Source: Lolium rigidum
Taxonomy: Eukaryota; Streptophyta; Magnoliopsida; Poales; Poaceae
Direction of reading: 5' to 3'
Assembly (NCBI RefSeq): GCF_022539505.1
Contig: NC_061513.1
Span: forward strand, 176,482,017 to 176,546,016
Length of the DNA stretch: 64,000 nt
Each line of letters starts with the position of its first letter. Within the stretch, counting starts at the first letter, position 1. Below, in pieces: positions 12,423 through 24,714 of this stretch. Below the pieces are notes generated by a model. The model made no database searches. It was not told the DNA's origin and was given only the letters and a program-made list of their open reading frames with translations. The position numbers were made by a program, and so were the translations under genes.

Positions 12423-15400
12423 CTAAGAGAAAAGATTTGGAAACTCCTCCCGGAGGGCATCTTCCCGCTCCCATGTCGCTTCTTCCTCACTGTGGTTGCT
12501 CCATTGAACTTTGCAGAACTTGATCACATTCCTCCTGGTTGTCCTCAATTGTTCATCAAGAATTTTAACGGGGTACTCTTCATATGTCAAGTCATCTTGA
12601 ACTTCTATGGCATCCAATGAGGTTGTTCGAGCCTCTTCTTCCGGCTTATCGAAACATTTCTTCAGCTGGGACACGTGAAACACATTATGCACTTTCGACA
12701 GCTTCTCGGGTAGTGCTAACTCATAAGCAACCTCGCCGCGCCGGGCGGTGATCGTGAACGGTCCAATGTATCGAGGTGCCAACTTTCCCTTTAGTCCAAA
12801 ACGTCGCATCCCGCGAAGTGGAGATACTTTCAAGTACACATCGTCACCCTTCTCAAATGATAACTCGTGACGGCGTCTATCCGCATATACCTTCTGCCTA
12901 GATTGGGCAGCCCGTAGCCTTTCCTGAATCATCTTTACTTGCTTATCTGCTTCCTCTAGAGTATCGGGTCCAAATACTTGGTTCTCTCCGACCTCGTGCC
13001 AGTTAAGTGGGGTGCGGCACTTCCGTCCATACAAAGCTTCAAACGGTGACATTTGTAGGCTCGCTTGAAAGCTATTGTTGTAAGAAAATTCTGCATACGG
13101 CAAACTCTTGTCCCATGTGCGCTGACAGGTTAGAGCACATGCTCGAAGCATGTCTTCTAAAATCTGATTCACTCGCTCAGTTTGTCCATCGGTCTGTGGG
13201 TGGTAGGCGGTACTAAAATTCAACTGTGTGCCCAAGACTTCATGTATCTTCTTCCAAAACCTCGAGGTAAATTGAGTACCTCGATCAGACACAATCTTTT
13301 TGGGAACTCCATGTAGGCAAACAATTCTGGCCATGTACAATTCAGCCAATTTCTCCCCCTTAAAAGTGGTCTTCACCGGGATAAAGTGCGCTGACTTGGT
13401 TAATCGATCCACGATGACCCAGATGGAATCATATCCTGCCGTCGTCCTCGGGAGTCCTGTAATGAAGTCCATCCCGATTTCTTCCCATTTCCACTCAGGA
13501 ACTTTGAGTGGTTGAAGAAGCCCTGCAGGCTTCTGATGCTCTTCCTTGACTCTGCGGCATACATCACACCTAGATACATACTCGGCAATCTCTCGCTTCA
13601 TGCTAGACCACCAGAAACTATCTCGTAGATCGTGATACATCTTTGTGCTTCCCGGGTGTATGGAATATGATGTGTCGTGTGCCTCTTTCATGATTGCATC
13701 CTTGAGTTCCTTTTTGTTGGGCACCAATAAGCGATCTCGAAACCAAATGCTTCCACTTTCATCCTCCTTATATTCAGGCGCTTCTCCTGACTTGATTTTT
13801 GCTCGAATCTCTTCGATCCCCGTGTCATTTTTCTGGGCTTCTCTAACTTGATCCTCTAGAGTGAACTTGACTTCTAATACCTCCTCATTTTCAGCGAGAC
13901 TCACATTCAAGTTCAACTTTCTGAACTCTTCATGCAATTCTGGTTGAGCTTCTTGAATCATGAGGTTATTGCAATAAACCTTTCTGCTCAACGCATCAGC
14001 TACGACATTGGCTTTACCAGGGTGGTAATTTACGCCAATATTATAGTCCTTGATCAACTCCACCCACCTCCTTTGCCTTAGATTCAAGTCCGGTTGAGTG
14101 AAAATATACTTCAAACTCTTATGATCCGTATATATTTCACAACGGTTGCCAATAAGGTAGTGCCTCCATATCTTCAAGGCATGAACTACGGCAGCCAACT
14201 CTAAGTCATGGGTAGGATAGTTCACTTCATGAGGGCGTAACTGTCTCGATGCATAGGCCACAACCTTGCCTTGTTGCATGAGCACACAACCCAATCCTTG
14301 TTTAGAAGCATCACAATAAACTTCAAAATCCTTCCGAATATCCGGCAGTATTAGCACCGGAGCCGATGTCAATCTCCTCTTGAGTTCTTGAAAACTCGTT
14401 TCACATGCTGGTGTCCACTCAAACTTTTTATCTTTCTTGATCAATTGTGTCATCGGTCTTGCAATCCGTGAGAAATCTTCTATGAATCGTCGGTAATACC
14501 CCGCAAGTCCGAGGAAACTGCGTATCTCTGACACATTCTTCGGTTGTTTCCAACTAAGTACTGATTCCACTTTAGCCGGATCCACTGCTACTCCTTCCGC
14601 CGAGATGACATGACCAAGGAAATCCACTTGCTTCAGCCAAAACTCACACTTGCTAAACTTGGCATAGAGTTGATGTTCCCTAAGCCTTTCCAGAACAATC
14701 CGAAGGTGCTTTTCATGATCCTCCTCATTACGAGAGTAAATCAACACATCATCAATGAACACTACGACAAACTTATCCAAGCAATCCATGAACACTTTAT
14801 TCATGAGATTCATGAAGTAGGCCGGTGCATTCGTGAGTCCAAAGGACATCACCAGAAATTCGTACAGACCATACCGAGTGACAAAGGCTGTCTTTGGTAT
14901 GTCTTCTGGTCGGATCTTCAACTGATGGTATCCCGACCTGAGGTCTATCTTAGAGAAGACAGAAGCTCCCTTCAATTGATCAAACAGATCATCAATCCTA
15001 GGCAAAGGGTATTTATTCTTGATGGTCACTTCGTTCAGGGCACGGTAGTCCACGCACATTCGCATGGTACCATCTTTCTTCTTAACAAACAACACCGGTG
15101 CTCCCCAAGGCGAGGTGCTCGGTCTAACATATCCCTTCTCTAAAAGCTCCTCGATTTGCTTCTTCATTTCAGCTAATTCATTTGCCGGCATCCTATATGG
15201 TCTCTTTGCAATAGGAGCAGTGCCCGGGACTAACTCGATGGCAAACTCTATCTCACGGTCTGGTGGCAGACCAGGTAACTCATCCGGGAAAACATCTGGG
15301 TATTCCTTAACCACTCTAACATCCGATACAACCATCTCCTTCAAGCTGTTCAGAATACTGTCCACTGCGGTATGAGGTGCTGACTTGGGTTTGTAATCCA

Positions 15401-15482
15401 CCACAGTTCCATTCTTACTAGTCAGCGATATCGCTCCAAGGCCACGATCTATCATAGCTTTGTGTTTTACTAACCAGTTCAT
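12423..15482 (-). CDS. pol: Retrotransposon pol: RT, RNase H, integrase, chromodomain
   Basis: An open frame of 1,019 codons. Domain order fits a chromovirus Pol: reverse transcriptase from about residue 105, with catalytic FIDD near 250 and the [11 protein letters not shown] block before it; RNase H around 375-495 ([11 protein letters not shown], ending near VVADALSR); integrase with a zinc-binding HX-C region (CDVCRRV) and the DDE core ([24 protein letters not shown]) around 560-800; then a C-terminal chromodomain-like stretch that includes WERED and ends NLFS. It is translated as part of a longer polyprotein in the family, so the ATG at 15482 is only the first methionine of the open part. 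A single-base deletion just upstream (near 15487) puts the protease in another frame. It makes cDNA and integrates it. The open length suggests recent activity or good preservation. Confidence 0.93.
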   Translation of the reverse strand: MNWLVKHKAMIDRGLGAISLTSKNGTVVDYKPKSAPHTAVDSILNSLKEMVVSDVRVVKEYPDVFPDELPGLPPDREIEFAIELVPGTAPIAKRPYRMPANELAEMKKQIEELLEKGYVRPSTSPWGAPVLFVKKKDGTMRMCVDYRALNEVTIKNKYPLPRIDDLFDQLKGASVFSKIDLRSGYHQLKIRPEDIPKTAFVTRYGLYEFLVMSFGLTNAPAYFMNLMNKVFMDCLDKFVVVFIDDVLIYSRNEEDHEKHLRIVLERLREHQLYAKFSKCEFWLKQVDFLGHVISAEGVAVDPAKVESVLSWKQPKNVSEIRSFLGLAGYYRRFIEDFSRIARPMTQLIKKDKKFEWTPACETSFQELKRRLTSAPVLILPDIRKDFEVYCDASKQGLGCVLMQQGKVVAYASRQLRPHEVNYPTHDLELAAVVHALKIWRHYLIGNRCEIYTDHKSLKYIFTQPDLNLRQRRWVELIKDYNIGVNYHPGKANVVADALSRKVYCNNLMIQEAQPELHEEFRKLNLNVSLAENEEVLEVKFTLEDQVREAQKNDTGIEEIRAKIKSGEAPEYKEDESGSIWFRDRLLVPNKKELKDAIMKEAHDTSYSIHPGSTKMYHDLRDSFWWSSMKREIAEYVSRCDVCRRVKEEHQKPAGLLQPLKVPEWKWEEIGMDFITGLPRTTAGYDSIWVIVDRLTKSAHFIPVKTTFKGEKLAELYMARIVCLHGVPKKIVSDRGTQFTSRFWKKIHEVLGTQLNFSTAYHPQTDGQTERVNQILEDMLRACALTCQRTWDKSLPYAEFSYNNSFQASLQMSPFEALYGRKCRTPLNWHEVGENQVFGPDTLEEADKQVKMIQERLRAAQSRQKVYADRRRHELSFEKGDDVYLKVSPLRGMRRFGLKGKLAPRYIGPFTITARRGEVAYELALPEKLSKVHNVFHVSQLKKCFDKPEEEARTTSLDAIEVQDDLTYEEYPVKILDEQLRTTRRNVIKFCKVQWSNHSEEEATWEREDALREEFPNLFS

Positions 15483-15487
15483 GCCCG

Positions 15488-16973
15488 AATAACATCTAAC
15501 CCTTTAGAGTCTAACACTATGAGGTCTGCTAGAAACTCTACTCTCTCGATCGTTAGGATCACCTTGGGACATTTTAAACTCGTAGTAAGAATTCCCCAGG
15601 TGATTGTACCGCCATCTCCCGACTCATACCCTCGGTTTTCAAACGGTGTTTTTCAACAAATTGCTTGGAAATGAACGAATGGGAAGCTCCAGAATCGAAA
15701 AGTACTGAACCATAACATGAGTTGATTGGAAACATACCAAGGACAACATCTGAAGCTTCATGCGCCCGTTCCGCCGTGACATGGTTGACTTGGCCACGTC
15801 CTTGCTGTCCTGAGGTATGAGGTGCGCCTCCCGGGGTAGGCAGTATGCCTCGTCCACGTCCCGCTGCTGGCGTCTTGGCGGCAGACCCTAAGTTGAACTT
15901 CACTGGCGTCGTCCCGGTGTTCTTCTTGCCCGGGCATGCAGCAACAAAGTGACCCTCTTCGCCACAGTTGTAGCATGTCCTCCCAGCAGTGTTGGCATGG
16001 TTTCCTCCGACTTCAGCTCTCGGAGTACGATAGGCACCATACGAAGCATTGGGATTAGGCTTCGCCGGCTTTGCACCTGATCCACGGTATCCTGGGTTGT
16101 TATTGTTCTTCTGGCGTGAGCTCCCTGCCCCATACCGACTCGTGGTGCCTTGCGCTTGCGGTGTTCATCAAGTTCGTTCTTTGAATTCTCCTGAAGAATA
16201 GCCTTGTTGACCAAACTCTGGAAGTTGGCAAAATCATGAGACACCAACCTATCCTTCAGACCTAGGTTCAGGCCCCTCAGAAACTTAGAAATCTTATCCG
16301 CCTCAGTGGGAATATCCGCCCTTCCATAGCGAGATAACTGGGTGAAACGGTCCCAGTACTCAGAGACTGTCATCTTCCCCTGAACCAGAGCTCGAAATTC
16401 ATCCCTCTTCAGCTCCATAAGACCAGCTGGTATGTGTGCAGTGCGAAATGATTCCGCAAACTCATTCCACATGATCCCCTCGGCGTTATCATGCGCCTCA
16501 CAATAGTTCTCCCACCAATCCGCGGCCACACCCTAAAGTTGATGCGCAGCATACTTCACACGGTCTTGAGCATTAACACTCACCAGGTTGAGCTTCCGGC
16601 GAATATCCTTCAGCCAATCGTCTGCCTCAATAGGGTCCGCTGATCCCGCAAAGGTGGGTGGCTTCGTCCTCATGAACTCTGCAAGCTTGGACTGGGGTGG
16701 AGGAGGATTCTGATTCTGGTTTTGGTTTTGGTTTGTCGATTCTGATTCGGTTCGCCGTAGTGGCGGCCATCCGCTGCGGTAGGCTGTGTATCGCATCAGC
16801 ATCACTTGCGCAATGTTAACTGGTGGCGGTGGTGGCGGCTGCTCTGGTCCCTCATTCTCGGTGTCAGTGTCCGTGTCGTGAACTTCACCCTCGACGAAGT
16901 CCTCCTGAAACGCTGGCGCGCGACCACGTCCGCGTCCACGTCCTCCGCGACCACGACCCCGATTTGCATTCAT
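15488..16973 (-). pseudogene. gag: Chromovirus gag-protease, broken
   Basis: The frame starts at the ATG at 16971-16973 with an arginine/glycine-rich N terminus, then a proline tract, an NQ repeat and the retrotransposon gag domain. An in-frame TAG at 16533-16535 interrupts the gag domain just before AADWWENYCE. A frameshift near 16160 separates it from the zinc knuckle (CYNCGEEGHFVAAC, around 15935-15980) and the aspartic protease (DSGASHSFI, around 15690-15720). A further shift near 15487 separates protease from RT. Gag would form the particle and bind RNA, and the protease would cut the polyprotein. With three lesions this copy should not make either from one message. Confidence 0.85.
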
Positions 16974-17478
16974 CCTGTGTTGTTGTTCCAAGTTAGGATA
17001 GATAAGAGGGAAAAAACTAACCCATAACCAAATCTGTAACCAAACATGGAATATCCAAATAAACTTCAATCAAATTACTTTGTAAAACATGGTTTAGTAT
17101 GACTACATAAAATAACCAAACAGATGTAGTCAATACTCAAGCAAAATCCCCTAACATACGTAGTACATATCTAAAAGGATTCTATTCAACTCATCCTATA
17201 TGGTTCGTCTTCTCTCAACTGGGTATTGAAGTATGGAGTACTTGATATACGACTCTTGATTCCATGCGTTCTTGAGATGGCTTTTGCCTAGATAGGATAT
17301 TATATACTAAAGAACTGGTTAGGGAAGAAATTTAAGAATAAATGGTGAACAAGGTAAGACAAGGAATAGCAATAGTCAGGAATTAGACTACGAGGACTTT
17401 CATAATTACATAGTTTTTTTTTAATTGTTATAAAAGTTTTTCCATTCTAACTAAGGCCACGTGACTAGGTCGACGTCG

Positions 17479-17490
17479 GCTCTGATACCA
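17479..17490 (-). other. Primer binding site, initiator tRNA-Met type
   Basis: The minus strand reads TGGTATCAGAGC four bases inside the 5' LTR end (LTR end CACA, spacer GAAG). This is the standard site complementary to the 3' end of plant initiator methionine tRNA. Confidence 0.9.
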
Positions 17491-17494
17491 CTTC

Positions 17495-20400
17495 TGTGAG
17501 AACCGGAACTTAACATTCCGACCCCCCTGTGTAACTCGTCAATCCAGGATTAACTTGACAACACAGCGAAATAAATATCATTGCAGAACGTGCAAAAAAG
17601 TAATTATTACAAAGTTTGAGCCACAAAGTGAATTGTCTTGTGACATTTATTACAACCAGAAAACACAGCGGATAATAAAATGCGAAGTAACTCCATCTCA
17701 GCCACAGGCAGTCGATGTAGTCCACGAGGCCTCACTCCTCAGCGTCGTCGTAGTCGCCATAGTCTTCACCATCTTCATAGTACTCTGAATATCAACAAAA
17801 GTTTTGCCATGAGTACATTTCGTACTCAACATGCCCCCTCGTGCAAACCTACTAAATCTACATGAGGCTTCAAAGAAAGGCTATATGGTTCTTTTGCAGA
17901 AAAGCCAATTTTATTTGCAATACAACACTAGATTTGATAAAAGCAGTTTTAGACGAAAACATGTTTTATATCCAGTGTAATATTTCTCATCAATGTGATT
18001 GTCCACGACAACTCACACATATCATAGGATTCAGATTCCAAGGAAAGGATGGAGGCAAGAGGGAAATAGCAAAACAGGTTCCTGTATGTCAAGAAGGATT
18101 CATGTGTCGTCCATGACCGTGGACACGGCTATTCGAATAGGTTTAACTCTGCAGAGGTGGTACACTTTCACCACATGTCACAATCTCGCCTTGTTGCAAC
18201 CAGCCGTCGCTAGCATAGCAATAGGGAGTTTGTGACGAGGTCTTTTAGCTAGATCCCCCAAAGATGTGACATGCCCACCGGGTCTGGCGCACGGAACTGA
18301 GAGTACGTCCCCAAACCGGTCCCCCCATCTGTGCCGAAGGTTCCCCCGTAGGCAGACACCTCATCAGCGGTACGGCGACATCGACACCTAAGGCCGACTA
18401 ACCTACTCAACCAAGCCAGTGCCCATATAGCATGTGGTTGTACGGTTGTCACAATCTTCAAATCCAAGACTTGTTAGGATCCTTATGCGGCACGGACGAC
18501 GGAGTGCCCCCTCCAACAAATGAAGGGCAGCCAACCGCTCCTTCAACATCTGATCCAGCTGTCGCCCGCGCCATGTTTAGATGGTAAGTTTCACCCAGAG
18601 TAGCATAGAGTAGAGGAAACAACAATGGCTAACTAGCCCAGCTCAACGAGCTCAACAATGTTCAAAGGGGTGTTTTGACCCGTAGGTCGATCAATTCCTC
18701 CGAAGAGGCAACAGGAAGTTTCCTAATGATTATTTAGCATGGCTAAGCATTCTACTCTATCAGGATTATATATAATCACTACTAAGGGTATCAAGTAAAA
18801 GGCGACAAGCAGATCAAGTTGGTGTGTCAATCGACACGCTAGCTACTGGAATAAAATAGCATATATTTGTAAAACATAAAATAACATGCAAGTTGTAAAA
18901 CTGGGATAAATATGATGAGAGGGCATGCCTTCGTTGTTGTCGAAAAACCCTTCTCCGTAGTCTTGGTTCGACCCGTTCCCGTCACTCCCTACTCGTCATA
19001 ACGATAAACCACAAATAAATACAATTCCAAATAAACACCGATAAAAGCCAAATAGAAAGATCCAAATAAAAAGTATGTGGTCGTTCGATATACATGGAGT
19101 ACAAGAGACGTACAAGAGACTGGAATGGCTCGAATCCAGGGTTTGGGTTAACTAAGGCACAAGGTATGGTGATCGCTCTAATACTGGGTAGCAAAATATT
19201 TTAGAAAACATATTGAGTGAACTTACATAGGTGACATGGATTTAATATGTAATGTGCAAGCAATAATACTAGATAGCTAGATATATACACGTGAAGAGTA
19301 ATCTAAGATTATAATATATTACATGCGTAACTAAAGATCAACAACTAAGTATGCATGAACTATTGTGACTTTAAGCAGTAGCATGCTATTAGTATGATAT
19401 CTAACCTGGTGATGCCTAACAAAAGAATTACCTGGTGATGCTAACAAGTAATATGCCAACTCAAGAGAGATAACCTGCGAGCATAATGGATAAACCTGAG
19501 TGTCATTCTACAACTACCAACATGTCGAGTTAACCAGTATTTACGTATGATCTAAGTAATAGCTCTACTGATAACAACTACAACAATTCAACGTGATAGA
19601 ATAAGTGTGAGACATTAACCGAACATACTAGCCTATAGCTAAACTATGTATAACCAAATCTCAAATGAGCATCTGTACCAAATAAGCTAGACATGCAACT
19701 GGCAATCATACAGAAATAGGCAGCACTACGTTAGGAAAAACTAGCAGCAGTACATGCATGTTCCTATGCGTATTGTGATGCAACGAGTTCACTTTGGTTT
19801 ATAGAAAATAAGTTGAAAAACGTTGGATGTACACAGCACTACCAGCACTAATGGTTTCCTGGAGCAGATTGACATATATCATGTGTTGGAAACAAAACAG
19901 AAAACGTGTTCTAGGTTGCCTAACATGACCATGCCACCAGATGGCATTCGGTTCACCGGCGACTCGACAAACTGAAACACTACGGCTGCAAACCATGTCT
20001 AGGAGGTAGGCTTAAGGACTTCTAACGTGTGTGTGCAAGGAAATCTACTGGTTCTCACCGAGCTCGTCGCAGTCCGTGGTTGAAGACGGTGGCCGGAGTC
20101 GAGGGCGTTGCTGTGGGTGTCGTCGGTGGTCAGCGGCTCGGCTTTCTAGCTCCGTGGATGAACTCCCCTCGTCCCGGTGATCCTCCTGGCGCAGCAGCTC
20201 CGCCTCTAGTGCCCTGAATCGCTGGGAACGCGAGCGGCGTTCGGCGGCGGCCTCGCGGAGTTCCGCGAGATTAGATCGATCTAAGCCTCTAGGGCTTTGG
20301 GTGGCTGCGTAGGGAGGAAAAGAGAAGACTTGTGGGCGATGGGAGGCTTTTATATGCAGCTGAGAGGCGTCCCGAGAGGATCGGAACAATCGTCCGGTGC

Positions 20401-20893
20401 AGCGATGCTATTCGTGTACAGCACGGACTCCTGGTGTGCTACAACGAACTAGCGATCGCTCGGCTTGGATGGGCTGCTGGTTCGATTGGAGCCTTTGTGG
20501 GCTTGATCGGTTTGTCTACTTGATTGCCTACTGAAACGGTAGACAAGCAAAACATAGACGAGGACACCAGTACGTGCATGGGTAACAAAGAGAAGAGGAT
20601 TACTAGTACAAAGTGAAGAGGACATAGAATAGCACGATGTGCTGGTGCAGTGCATGCACGTATGTGCTTGGACCAATTGGCATTTAGGACAAAAATCAAT
20701 AAGAAGCAGTTTAGCAAAATAACCACAGATCCAAATATTATTCCGAGAAAAATAATCTCGCACTTCAAATAGTAAATCAATTTGAAAGAATCAGTTTTAA
20801 GAACACCAAATAAAATATTCTTTTATTTTATTTTGTTGCAACACCTGTTACTAAAAAAAAAAAAACCAGCTCATAAAAAAACCGGATGTTACA
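17495..20893 (-). repeat. 5' LTR of the chromovirus (right copy)
   Basis: 3,399 bp, with the same ends as the left copy. Near-identical to it over about 17495-18990, clearly diverged over about 19020-19960, and moderately similar again to the end. Confidence 0.92.
20347..20354 (-). promoter_or_regulatory. TATA box of right chromovirus LTR
   Basis: TATAAAAG on the minus strand in the 5' LTR, equivalent to the box at 11833. It would drive the element's transcript leftward through gag and pol. Confidence 0.6.
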
Positions 20894-22108
20894 TATAGTA
20901 AGTAATATGTATCTAAAAATGATTTGTGGGGACTTGTAGGACCAAGTTAATTATAACACACCTACAATTCAAATTTGATTTACTTTCAATAAATCAGCAT
21001 ACAGTCATTTAAATGTGCGAAACTAGCTAGAAAGCACTAAAAACCGTAAATTTGGGAATTGACATTAAAATATGGCCTAATTTATTTTAAAAATGTAGAT
21101 GCGCCATTTTGACCCATATTTTATCTACCCCATGCACAAAATAAACATATTTTATCATCTAGAACATGAAAAACGATTTTTTATACCGAAAACTTGAAAA
21201 AGTCTAGTCATCAACAGTGTTAGAAATGGCCAGATGCACCACCATGCCCAATTAGGGAACACTATAACAAAGCTGTCCAGGGAGAATCAAACTTGGTAAT
21301 ATTAACTATGAGATTGAACAAAACGTTATATTTGGTTTACCCTTTGAACCTCCTAACTTACCACAACATTGACTTCTTAATTTTATTTACAAATAGATAT
21401 TTTAATATCCCATTGTTGTGCAATAATATATGTTTTTATCTCAAATCAATTAGCATTTGATTTTAAAAACTACCATAATAATTTATGAGAAAGCGTTGAA
21501 CAATTTTCATAATGTAATTTTATACTTGATATGACCAATAATAGACTTAAATTAAATTGGATTTCAAAGTTCAGGGAATAGAGTTTCATGTTGCAGACTA
21601 TGTATTAGCTTGACGGGCACCCCTAGAATAAAGTAGGCCGGTCACTTACGTGTGGTTCCCATGCGTGTAGGTCCCACACATCAGTGAGCACAAGTCACGT
21701 GCGGTAGGTAGTTAAACTCCCAGCAATCTTCTTTGTCAAGTAAAGACGCATCGTCAAGACTCTCTCTCTCTCTCCCATTTGTCGCTGAAAAAAAAATATT
21801 AGACGGGCGCGTAGCCCGCACTGCAGGTCTACGGAACCGAAACCCCGTGTGCCGCTCAACATCACTCACCGAAAAAAGTGAAGCATTTCTTTTCACCATA
21901 AATAACAGCGGCCCCGTGAGGCACTCGCTCTCCCTTTCTCTTTCTCCTTCCGTGTGATCCCTTTTGCACCTTTTATCCTTTGCACGAAACTCCACTTATT
22001 GTTGTCATTGTTGCACGTAACACTCCGTTAACCTGTTCTTTTGCACATATCACCAACTCATGTATTTGTTGCACAAAGGTCTAAATCTCTGGCTAAGCTA
22101 CTTTTCTC
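20894..22108. other. Unclassified AT-rich stretch, promoter-like near its end
   Basis: No gene or recognised repeat. From about 21600 it becomes less AT-rich, with a CACGTG box (about 21697), a CT-microsatellite (about 21760-21777) and a series of TTGCAC words between 21964 and 22080. Short frames on both strands look like chance. Confidence 0.4.
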
Positions 22109-22111
22109 TAA

Positions 22112-22407
22112 GGGCTCCTTTGATTCAAAGGATAGAAAAAGCATAGGAATAGGAAAGTCATAGGATTAAATGGCATGTCTATTTGAATCCCATAGGAAGA
22201 TGAAGTATGTTTGATTGAAGCAAAAAGGAATTTTTCATGAGGTATGAGCTAATGATTTTTTCCTATAGGAATTACACTACAAGATTTCCATAGGAATTTT
22301 TCCTATAGGATATATTCGTATGAATCAAACAACATGTATAGGAAAATTTTCCATAGGAACCAAATCCTACACAATTCCTATGCAAATCCTATGAATCAAA
22401 GGAGCCC
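22112..22407. mobile_element. PIF/Harbinger-type (Tourist-like) MITE
   Basis: 296 bp bounded by GGGCTCCTTTGATTCAAAGG on the left and its inverted form (ending ATCAAAGGAGCCC) on the right, flanked by TAA on both sides (22109-22111 and 22408-22410). TAA/TTA 3-bp duplications and AT-rich, non-coding interiors are typical of this class. Confidence 0.88.
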
Positions 22408-22410
22408 TAA

Positions 22411-23320
22411 ATCTGATGGCCGGGACCTAGAAGGTAGTGGTAATATCCATTGTCATTGTGTAGTGTGTTTTTAGAACTCTAAAAGAATATGAAAATATTT
22501 TAGCAATTGAAATAATATAAATTAACTAATATGGGATATTCATGAAATATATTTTCTACTATCCGGCCAATAGCGAGTGTCATGAAATATATTCATTGTA
22601 AACTTAGTGATAATCACTCGAGTTTGATATGAATGGCCTAGCTAGCTATGGGCATCTCCCACTATATATGTTGTCCACACGACCAACCAACAAGCAAAAG
22701 GTATTCCATGAGGAAAGTTTCTTATGGGTGACTTTCGTCTCTGCCGCAAAACACGCGCCGAAATTGTTGGCGCGTCCCATTTTCAAGCTACCCCAAAACC
22801 TGCGGTTTGCCCGTCGGCCTATAAAACTTCGGTCAACAGAGGATATTTCCCTGCAGAGCACAATTCGAACACCACATCTTTCTCATGCTTCTACCAGGCA
22901 CACTCCCACGACGACGGCCGTGCCTACCGCCCCTCCTCACCATCATTGCCTCCTCACCGGCCACCGTAGTGACCGACCACGTTTTACCGGCGGACCTCCC
23001 TTGCTGTCTAGCAAGCCGGATTTGCTTCCTCGACGCCGACGTTGACCGCGCCATATCTGCTCCGGATCTGCTTCCCCGACTCGTAGTCCACCTCACCGGA
23101 GATCGAGATGGGCAAAAACGCGGCCCCAAAGTCGACCACCCCCAACCAAAGAGTAAATCCGCCCGGCCTCGGACGAAGGTTGATGAATACTTTACATGTC
23201 CGCTTTTGTTATATGCATTTGATTTCGACACTAGTTTTCGTTGCTTTCTTGCAATGCATTCTTGCTGATATTAGATCCGTGTAGATAGTTGTTTGCCGCG
23301 TAGCTATATGAGATTTCAAC
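22411..23320 (+). other. Promoter and leader-like region, candidate first exon
   Basis: A TATAAAA box at 22820-22826 is followed by a C-rich, CT-rich leader and an ATG at 23108 in the context GATCGAGATGG. That frame begins MGKNAAPKSTT and runs into a possible donor after GGACGAAG near 23177. This looks like the 5' end of a plant transcription unit. It could be the first exon of the Transposase_24-type pseudogene downstream, but the linking exons are not visible. Longer frames at 22629-23045 are proline/serine-rich and match nothing I know. Confidence 0.35.
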
Positions 23321-23920
23321 CTTACATCCGCTGATCGAGAGGAAGATCGAGGTTATGTCCGCTTTCGCTATGCATTTCTTTTCCGAGAATCACTTCTGTG
23401 TGATATATTTTGGGGGTTTGAAGTATGCATTTTACAAAGGTTATGATAGCAGTCAAGCTAGCAGAGCAATTTGTTGATAGTATTAAACGGCTCGTATTTT
23501 TTTTATCTCGGAACTCGTTGATCGTAACCTTACATCCGCCGATGAAGAGGCGAGCTTATGTCCGCTTTCGTTACGCTTTTCTTTTCCAAATATCACATCC
23601 GTGCGGTACTTTTTGGGGTTTGAAGTATACTACCTCCACCCCAAACCCGAAGGCTTATTTTTAAAAGTCAAACCAAGTAAAGTTTGACCAAACTTTCATA
23701 ACAATCTATCAAGAAATATAATATTTCGTAGATACCGTACGAAAATATATTCGTTATCTATTTAATGATATTAAATTTGTATTTTGCATGTTAATAATGA
23801 TTTTTGGTAAAAACTTCGGGATGGTGGTAGTACGTTTTACAAAGGTTATGATAGCAGTGAAGCTAGCAGAGCAATTTATTGATAGTATTAAACTGCCTGT
23901 ATTTTTTCTATTTGCAACTC
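23321..23920 (+). repeat. Tandem duplication, 208-bp unit, second copy split by a MITE
   Basis: The unit starting CTTACATCCG at 23321 recurs at 23529. Both copies contain CTTATGTCCGCTTTCG-like and AGGTTATGATAGCAGT wording and GCTAGCAGAGCAATTT. The second copy is interrupted at 23630-23830 by a Stowaway-type MITE and resumes at 23833. The first copy shows the empty site. Confidence 0.85.
23630..23830. mobile_element. Stowaway-type (Tc1/Mariner) MITE
   Basis: 201 bp, starting CTACCTCCACCCCAAA and ending GGGATGGTGGTAG (inverted match), flanked by TA on both sides. The interior is AT-rich and non-coding. Confidence 0.82.
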
Positions 23921-23965
23921 TTTGTGCGCCATGTGGAATTGCATGCTCTAGCCAGTTCATCCAAT

Positions 23966-24627
23966 GAGGTTTTATCACTTAACACCGAAGTTCGGGATTT
24001 TATTTTATCACGGAACCACAACCCTATAAATTTGTATCACAAAACACCAACATTTGGGGTAATTGTTTCGCAGAATACATGATCTCTCGTTTGATAGCCC
24101 ATTAGTGACTTCAGGCCACCGTCGCTTTAAGAGTGACAGCAAGTGAAAGACAATTAGACTTTATTTTGTGGTATTTTCTGTTAAACGCTAAATACAAAGC
24201 TGTTTGTCAACACTAGTAGTTTAATCTTATGTCCAGACAGTTCAAAAAAATCTTATGTCCAGGGTAGTTGTATTGGTACACATTATCAAAACCTTATGCT
24301 GGTACAGAATATATTACCCAAATCTCATGTTCTTGTGTGGTTATAATTTCAATGAATATTTGTCATATGGTAATTCATTTTGTGTGTAGCATATGTAACA
24401 AGTGTGACTCATATTCTCATTTCCACAGAGTGTCTACAAAATTTCACACCAAAATTCATTTGTTTGTAGCAAACATGCTCACGTAACGTAAATTGGTGTG
24501 ACGCTGTAGGGTGATGCTCTTGTCAAGCCAACTAATGACAAATAATGTGTTATGTGAAATAATTTCCCCAAATGTTGGTGTTTTGTGATAAAAAATCCCC
24601 AACTTGTGGTGCTAAGTGATAAACCGC
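23966..24627. mobile_element. Mutator-type non-autonomous element
   Basis: 662 bp with inverted ends of at least 45 bp: left begins GAGGTTTTATCACTTA, right ends TAAGTGATAAACCGC. Further matching wording (ATCACAAAACACCAACATTT and its inverse) extends the similarity to about 90 bp. The flanks are TCATCCAAT (23957-23965) and TCATTCAAT (24628-24636), a 9-bp duplication with one mismatch, as expected for Mutator elements. No transposase is present. Confidence 0.75.
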
Positions 24628-24714
24628 TCATTCAATAGACCGAGCCTTAGGCATGTATCATTAGATATTTTTTTAGGAAGGCTGGAAATATTTATTTTGA
24701 ATACTCGCGTTGCT

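Larger units (their letters stand above)
8971..20893 (-). mobile_element. Chromovirus-type Ty3/gypsy retrotransposon
   Basis: A structurally complete minus-strand element: right LTR (5') 17495-20893, primer site 17479-17490, gag-protease, pol, purine tract 12381-12400 and left LTR (3') 8971-12380. The pol ends in a chromodomain-like segment, which places it among chromoviruses, probably the Tekay/Del group (inference from order and sequence). Outer flanks differ (CACAT on the left, TATAG on the right), so there is no target-site duplication. The LTRs differ very unevenly along their length. Both facts suggest the element was assembled by recombination between copies rather than by one simple insertion. 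Pol is open, but gag is broken, so it is unlikely to be autonomous. Confidence 0.9.

Noticed and set aside
14610..15143. 177-codon plus-strand frame
   Set aside because: It is the shadow of the reverse transcriptase on the opposite strand.
22273..22290. CACTACAAGATTTCC as the missing left CACTA terminus
   Set aside because: It lies inside the Harbinger-type MITE and does not continue like the terminus at 35433.
22629..23268. Overlapping proline/serine-rich frames on both strands
   Set aside because: They fall in a C-rich leader-like region, and no frame has a recognisable domain.
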